DNA of 64,000 nucleotides from Gallionella sp. (GTDB lineage: Bacteria; Pseudomonadota; Gammaproteobacteria; Burkholderiales; Gallionellaceae). The position numbers and the translations under genes were made by a program. Every line of letters begins with the position of its first letter. Within the stretch, counting starts at the first letter, position 1. Where the stretch lies: assembly GCA_030652475.1 (NCBI GenBank), contig JAUSAO010000105.1, positions 1-64,000 of the forward strand, written 5' to 3'. The notes under the pieces were generated by a model that worked only from the letters and a program-made list of their open reading frames with translations, was not told the origin of the DNA and did not search any database. This document shows positions 60,529-64,000 of this stretch, one piece after another.

Positions 60529-61836
60529 TCAATGGTTATCGTGTGCAGGCTGATAGCCCGCCGCCGCTTCCAAATTCACTTGGGTCGTGCGCAGCTCAGT
60601 CCGTGCGTCGAGCAGGTCGCGCTGGCCGTCCAGCACTTGGCGGTTCACCATCAATAATTGCAGCAATCCAATCTCGCCGACGCGAAAGGAAACTGAGGAC
60701 AGGTGCTGATTTTCTTCCAGACTCGGTAGCACCGATTCACTCAGCCGCCTGACTCGCGCTTTCAAATTCACCCAGCGCTCCCACAGTGCCTGCACTTGAG
60801 CGCGTGCATCGCGTTGCACGGCCTGTTGCTGCACCTGCACCTGGGTCAGTTCAGTCATTGCGCGCCCGATTCCGGTCTTGTTGCGGCGAAACAGCGGCAG
60901 CGGCAGGGATACGCTCACAGCTGTGACATTCAATCCGGAATTGTCAGGGGTTCCTCGCCCTGTCCCCAAACCTAGCGTCACATCTGGATAAACAGCCGCG
61001 CGCTCTAGATCGAGCCGACTTCTGGCAGCTTTTTCCCTATGGACGAATGCGCGTAACAGCGGGCGGTTGGCAGCCGAATCCAGCAGCTCTTCCAGCCCAT
61101 ACGAAGCAGGTGGCGGATCCAGCAATGCGGCAACCACCGGCAAACTGTCAGCAGGCAGTTGCAACAAAACTGACAAATCGGATCGTGCCTGAATCAGTTG
61201 CTCACGCAACAGCGACACTTGGTTTTGGGCGCGTTCCGCTTCCACCTTGGCGAGATTGCCGTCAAGACGACTGTCCTCACCAGCCGCAACGCGTTTGCCG
61301 ACCGCCGTCGCCGCTTCCTCAATGAGATGGAGTGCCCGCTCCTCAATTTGAATACGCAGTTGCAGGCTAAGCACCCGCACGAATTGTTGCTCCACCTCTG
61401 CGCGCAGTTGACGCCTAGTTTCCGCGATTATCTCCTGCGTCGCGGCAAGAGATTGTTCCGCCGCACTGCGGCGTTTGCCCTGCTGTCCTGCTATTTCAAA
61501 AGTCTGCACCAGTCCAATCATCTGCCCGCGATTACTCCGTGTGGGGTTGGCCGTTTGCGGAAGAGTACCCTTGCTCCATTCAGTAGAGATTTGTGGATTG
61601 TTCCACAGCAGCGCATTGGCATCGGTGAGTTCGCCCTGCGCCGCTGCAAGATTCGCTTGGGTAGCACGCAGTACCGGGTTGGCTTGTTCAGCCTGCTCCC
61701 AAGCATGCTCCAATGTGAGCGGAACTGACAAAGCTGGAAATGAATAAAGAGATGCAAACAAAATTGGCAGAATAATATAGCGGCGCGTTAGCCGCATCCC
61801 GACACTCAGGTTGAAAAGAATAGTGACCATTTGCAC
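60529..61836 (-). CDS. czcC: Outer-membrane efflux channel (CzcC/TolC-type)
   Basis: A 435-aa outer-membrane factor: signal peptide (RRYIILPILFASLYSFPALS), then two OEP repeats of long helices and strands (LTLEHAWEQAEQANPVLRATQANLAAAQGELTDANALLWNNPQIS). The GTG at 61836 follows AAGGAG with good spacing; ATGs at 61830 and 61797 are alternatives. It is the first gene of the czcCBA-like operon. Confidence 0.9.
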   Translation of the reverse strand: MQMVTILFNLSVGMRLTRRYIILPILFASLYSFPALSVPLTLEHAWEQAEQANPVLRATQANLAAAQGELTDANALLWNNPQISTEWSKGTLPQTANPTRSNRGQMIGLVQTFEIAGQQGKRRSAAEQSLAATQEIIAETRRQLRAEVEQQFVRVLSLQLRIQIEERALHLIEEAATAVGKRVAAGEDSRLDGNLAKVEAERAQNQVSLLREQLIQARSDLSVLLQLPADSLPVVAALLDPPPASYGLEELLDSAANRPLLRAFVHREKAARSRLDLERAAVYPDVTLGLGTGRGTPDNSGLNVTAVSVSLPLPLFRRNKTGIGRAMTELTQVQVQQQAVQRDARAQVQALWERWVNLKARVRRLSESVLPSLEENQHLSSVSFRVGEIGLLQLLMVNRQVLDGQRDLLDARTELRTTQVNLEAAAGYQPAHDNH

Positions 61837-61922
61837 GAAAACTCCTTCAGATATGCGTGCGCCAACTCACTTGAGGCGAGCGCGCACTCAAAACAAAATT
61901 AAATACTAATTTGAATCGAATC

Positions 61923-62273
61923 TTAGGAAAGGAGTCGTGGTGGCCTGAAAAGGCCGTCAGGGGAAGAAAACTGGATGACGTTAGGCTGTTGGATAGAATA
62001 TTCGTTTACGAATTCAGGCATCACAGGTGTGGACTGACTGAGCAATCCCATTAAATGCACTGCGGCGTGACACCAGTGATTGCAGGGGCTTTTTGCTGAA
62101 ACAGCTTTGAGGTCTTCGTGTCCAATTGAAGGGTGTCCATCGTCCACGGCTAGGCTACGCTGCTCGTCGAACCACACGTCAGCTACAGCCTCTTTGTTAA
62201 ACGTCCAGCCGCCAGCGTTGATCACGAGCGTAATCATGAGAAAGTAAACAGTTTGGCGGATGAGTCTACACAT
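61923..62273 (-). CDS. CzcI-like small periplasmic protein
   Basis: A 116-aa protein with a signal-type N-terminus (IRQTVYFLMITLVINAGGWTF) and a metal-ligand-rich centre (DDGHPSIGHEDLKAVSAKSPCNHWCHAAVHLMG), ending FRPPRLLS. Small His/Cys-containing proteins with this ending precede czcCBA in other betaproteobacteria (CzcI). It is upstream of the channel gene on the same strand. Confidence 0.6.
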   Translation of the reverse strand: MCRLIRQTVYFLMITLVINAGGWTFNKEAVADVWFDEQRSLAVDDGHPSIGHEDLKAVSAKSPCNHWCHAAVHLMGLLSQSTPVMPEFVNEYSIQQPNVIQFSSPDGLFRPPRLLS

Positions 62274-62516
62274 ATTTTGGATACTAAAGGATTTTGTAGT
62301 TTAAGTACAATTTTGAGCGGCCGCGAACAGCGTCACGCTCAAGCCAACCTCGTCACTACTGAACGAGCTTGCTCGTAAAACACCGAAAAACTAATCGCAC
62401 GCGTCCGGTCATATACGCGGCACTCACAATGGTTCAGTCAGTACAAGGCGCAAACCTTTGAGGGGAAACGATGTTGATACACGTCGGCCCAACACTCAAA
62501 AAGCCGTCATATCATG
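62274..62516. other. Gene-free stretch upstream of CzcI-like gene
   Basis: About 240 bp with no gene or repeat I can support. It probably holds the czc promoter, read leftward. Confidence 0.4.
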
Positions 62517-62820
62517 AAAGATTTATTGCTGGCTTTCGTGCTGTGTACCTTCCTGCCCGGAACGGCACTCTGCCCCGTCGGACTACGTCTACACCTCCTC
62601 TGCCCACCACGTCGAACGGGAGATTGATATTAAAATTGGTGCAGCATCGCCACCGACCGGAAGCAGCCTGCAAGAAGCCAGCATCGATTTCGGCTATGTT
62701 GTTAGAGAAAACTGGTTCACCGAGGTCTACCTAAAACAGGAGCGCAACGAAAATGCAGATGTCATGCTGGCCGAATGGGAGAACAAATTCCAGCTCACTG
62801 AGACCGGGAAATATGCAAGC
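62517..62820 (+). pseudogene. Truncated, frameshifted outer-membrane protein gene
   Basis: The ATG at about 62514 begins a signal-peptide-like stretch (MKDLLLAFVLCTFLPGTAL), then the frame shifts; the next frame continues with DYVYTSSAHHVEREIDIKIGAASPPTGSSL and FGYVVRENWFTEVYLKQERNENADVMLAEWENKFQLTETGKYA, after which similarity ends near 62815. It resembles secreted or outer-membrane proteins linked to metal-resistance loci. A CAAGCGGCAG/CTGCCGCTTG hairpin (62817-62848) follows. Confidence 0.6.
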
Positions 62821-62862
62821 GGCAGTTATCAACATGCCTGCCGCTTGTATTGGCAATCCCCA

Positions 62863-63518
62863 CTAGACCTCCGTCTGTTCTGAGATAACAAGGGCATCAT
62901 CCACCTCAATTCCCAAATATCTCACAGTGCTTTCCAGTTTGAGATGGCCAAGCAGCAATTGAACCGCCCGAATATTTTTGTGCGCCGATAGATCAACGTG
63001 GCCTTGGTGCGCCGCATGGTGTGCGTGCCATAGGCATTGTGGTCGAGGCCGATGGATGTCACCCACTGATCGACGATCTTCGCGTACTGTCGCGCCGAAA
63101 TATGTGGTGATGCATGTATCCGACTTGGGAACAGGAATTGTTCAGGCTTGAGTTGCGCCCGTGCGATCCACGCGGCGACAGTTTCCCGCGTTTGCTCAGT
63201 GATTTCAAACTGTACGGGTCGGTGTGTCTTGCGCTGCATCACGATAGCGCGTTGTAAAACCTGACCGCCGTGTGCAATATCACGCACTTGCAGTTCAACC
63301 AAATCACATCCGCGCAATTTACTGTCAATGGCCAGATTGAATAGGGCAAGCTCTCGTACCTGATGTGCTAACTGAAGCCGGATGCGTATCGCCCATATTT
63401 CCTTCAGCTTCAGCGGCATCTTCTGGCCAACCAGTTTGCCTTTGTTCCACGGAATCTTGTGGGTTTGGATAGTGGTATCGGTGTTCATGACGTTCTCCTT
63501 GTGTTGAAAGGAAAACAA
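62863..63518 (-). pseudogene. Short tyrosine recombinase with a -1 frameshift
   Basis: The first frame (62922-63518) carries the N-terminal and middle parts (LALFNLAIDSKLRGCDLVELQVRDI, the first arginine, and THTMRRTKATLIYRRT with HxxR). The next frame (62863-63066) continues SAHKNIRAVQLLLGHLKLESTVRYLGIEVDDALVISEQTEV with the GH and catalytic tyrosine. The break is at an A5 run near 62980, where one more A would restore the frame. Intact length would be about 205 aa, the size of short integrases. Possibly a sequencing error. Confidence 0.75.
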
Positions 63519-63608
63519 TTGTCACCGTTTTGAATGCTTCAGGCAGTGGTTTGTTATGTCGGACAAACGACTGAGTTTGACCATCTATGTTATTGCGTCA
63601 TGCTCCAA

Positions 63609-63938
63609 TCAAGCCTGATGAACAATCCGCGTCTCTATGGTTACGTTCAGCACCTTTCTGATTACTGAAAAAACTACCGACAAACTTTCCATAGTCGGAT
63701 TGCCGCGAGCAGACAACATCCGATGCACGCTCTTGCTCGGGCGGTTGGTTGCCAGAGCGATTTGCTCAAACCCGACAGTTGCATTCACCACATCGCGTAG
63801 CAATAAACGCGATGCTTCTGCCTCGCCATTTAAAAACATATCGGTCGCTTCTCTCAGCAAAGCTTCGGCAAACGCTGGATCTGCCTTGATTCTGGTTTGT
63901 AATGTTGTACTGGAATCTACTGTGAGCTGTCCCATCAT
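63609..63938 (-). CDS. HigA-like DNA-binding antitoxin
   Basis: A 109-aa protein with a Cro/C1-type helix-turn-helix (VGFEQIALATNRPSKSVHRMLSARGNPTMESLSVVFSVIRKVLNV), the form seen in HigA and related antitoxins. It starts directly after the stop of the preceding reading frame (TAA then ATG), so the two are an operon. The N-terminus (FAEALLREATDMFLNGEAEASRLLLRDVV) is helical. Confidence 0.75.
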   Translation of the reverse strand: MMGQLTVDSSTTLQTRIKADPAFAEALLREATDMFLNGEAEASRLLLRDVVNATVGFEQIALATNRPSKSVHRMLSARGNPTMESLSVVFSVIRKVLNVTIETRIVHQA

Positions 63939-64000
63939 TTATCCTTTCTGACTTTTCTTTAACATGGCTTTGCGTGCAAAGTACTCATCACGCAATTTCT
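63939..64000 (-). CDS. 3' end of a gene preceding the HigA-like antitoxin
   Basis: Only the last codons are present (KLRDEYFARKAMLKKSQKG). The stop abuts the antitoxin start. The toxin gene is expected here, but these residues do not name the family. Confidence 0.5.
   Translation of the reverse strand, partial: KLRDEYFARKAMLKKSQKG

Overview
The window looks like chromosome of a betaproteobacterium, most likely an autotrophic Nitrosomonadales/Gallionellaceae-type organism. This is inferred from a form IA RuBisCO cluster of the non-carboxysomal type (cbbR / cbbL-cbbS-cbbQ-cbbO), class A RNase P RNA, the hemCDXY order, and betaproteobacterial house-keeping genes, together with heavy-metal efflux and many small repeats and toxin-antitoxin pairs. 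No rRNA, ribosomal-protein or respiratory iron-oxidation gene is present to settle the genus.

Layout. 1-3.1 kb: end of the proton-translocating transhydrogenase operon (pntAB, pntB), whose terminator has been split in its UUCG loop by an IS3-family element. 3.3-6.36 kb: an accessory patch with a four-gene minus-strand operon of unknown function (signal-peptide protein, tiny membrane protein, HEPN-like protein, 2-TM protein) and a plus-strand trio (VbhA-like antitoxin, zeta-like kinase, small protein). It ends at an orphan 3' tRNA-Lys fragment. 6.385-14.21 kb: tRNA-Thr(TGT) and a 7.75-kb integrative element bounded by 45-bp direct repeats of the tRNA 3' end, carrying a tyrosine integrase, an AlpA-like regulator, a primase-helicase, a VRR-NUC nuclease and a run of tiny genes joined by identical 14-nt overlaps.

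14.2-28.8 kb: core genes (B12-binding radical SAM protein, FAD oxidoreductase, pepD, ppc, hemC-hemD-hemX-hemY) with a Phd/ParE-type TA pair. 28.8-31.3 kb: a DUF2281/PemK-like pair, BrnTA, and an amidinotransferase-family gene between two attC sites, that is, an integron cassette patch with no integrase visible. 31.4-39.2 kb: phosphoglucomutase, rpiA, phoU, ppx, rnpB and a hybrid sensor kinase. 39.3-48 kb: Calvin-cycle cluster with cbbR divergent from cbbL, then a small gene, a PurE homologue and a class II aldolase fused to a Dabb domain. cbbO carries an in-frame repeat insertion. 48.1-49.3 kb: decayed DNA with an ackA remnant, a MITE-like element, a second copy of the cbbO repeat and a possible small RNA.

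49.4-62.3 kb: metal and redox island on the minus strand. It holds a P1B-type ATPase with DsbB and DsbA-like partners, a chimeric ATPase/methyltransferase ORF, Met-rich, SHOCT and OsmC proteins, then a PII-like protein with a CzcCBA-type RND pump and a CzcI-like protein. 62.5-64 kb: broken remnants (outer-membrane gene, frameshifted recombinase) and a HigA-like antitoxin at the edge.

The best candidates for something undescribed are the four-gene HEPN-like operon, the VbhA-antitoxin/zeta-kinase/third-gene module, and the integrative element with its repeated 14-nt start/stop overlap. All are calls by reading; no database search was possible.
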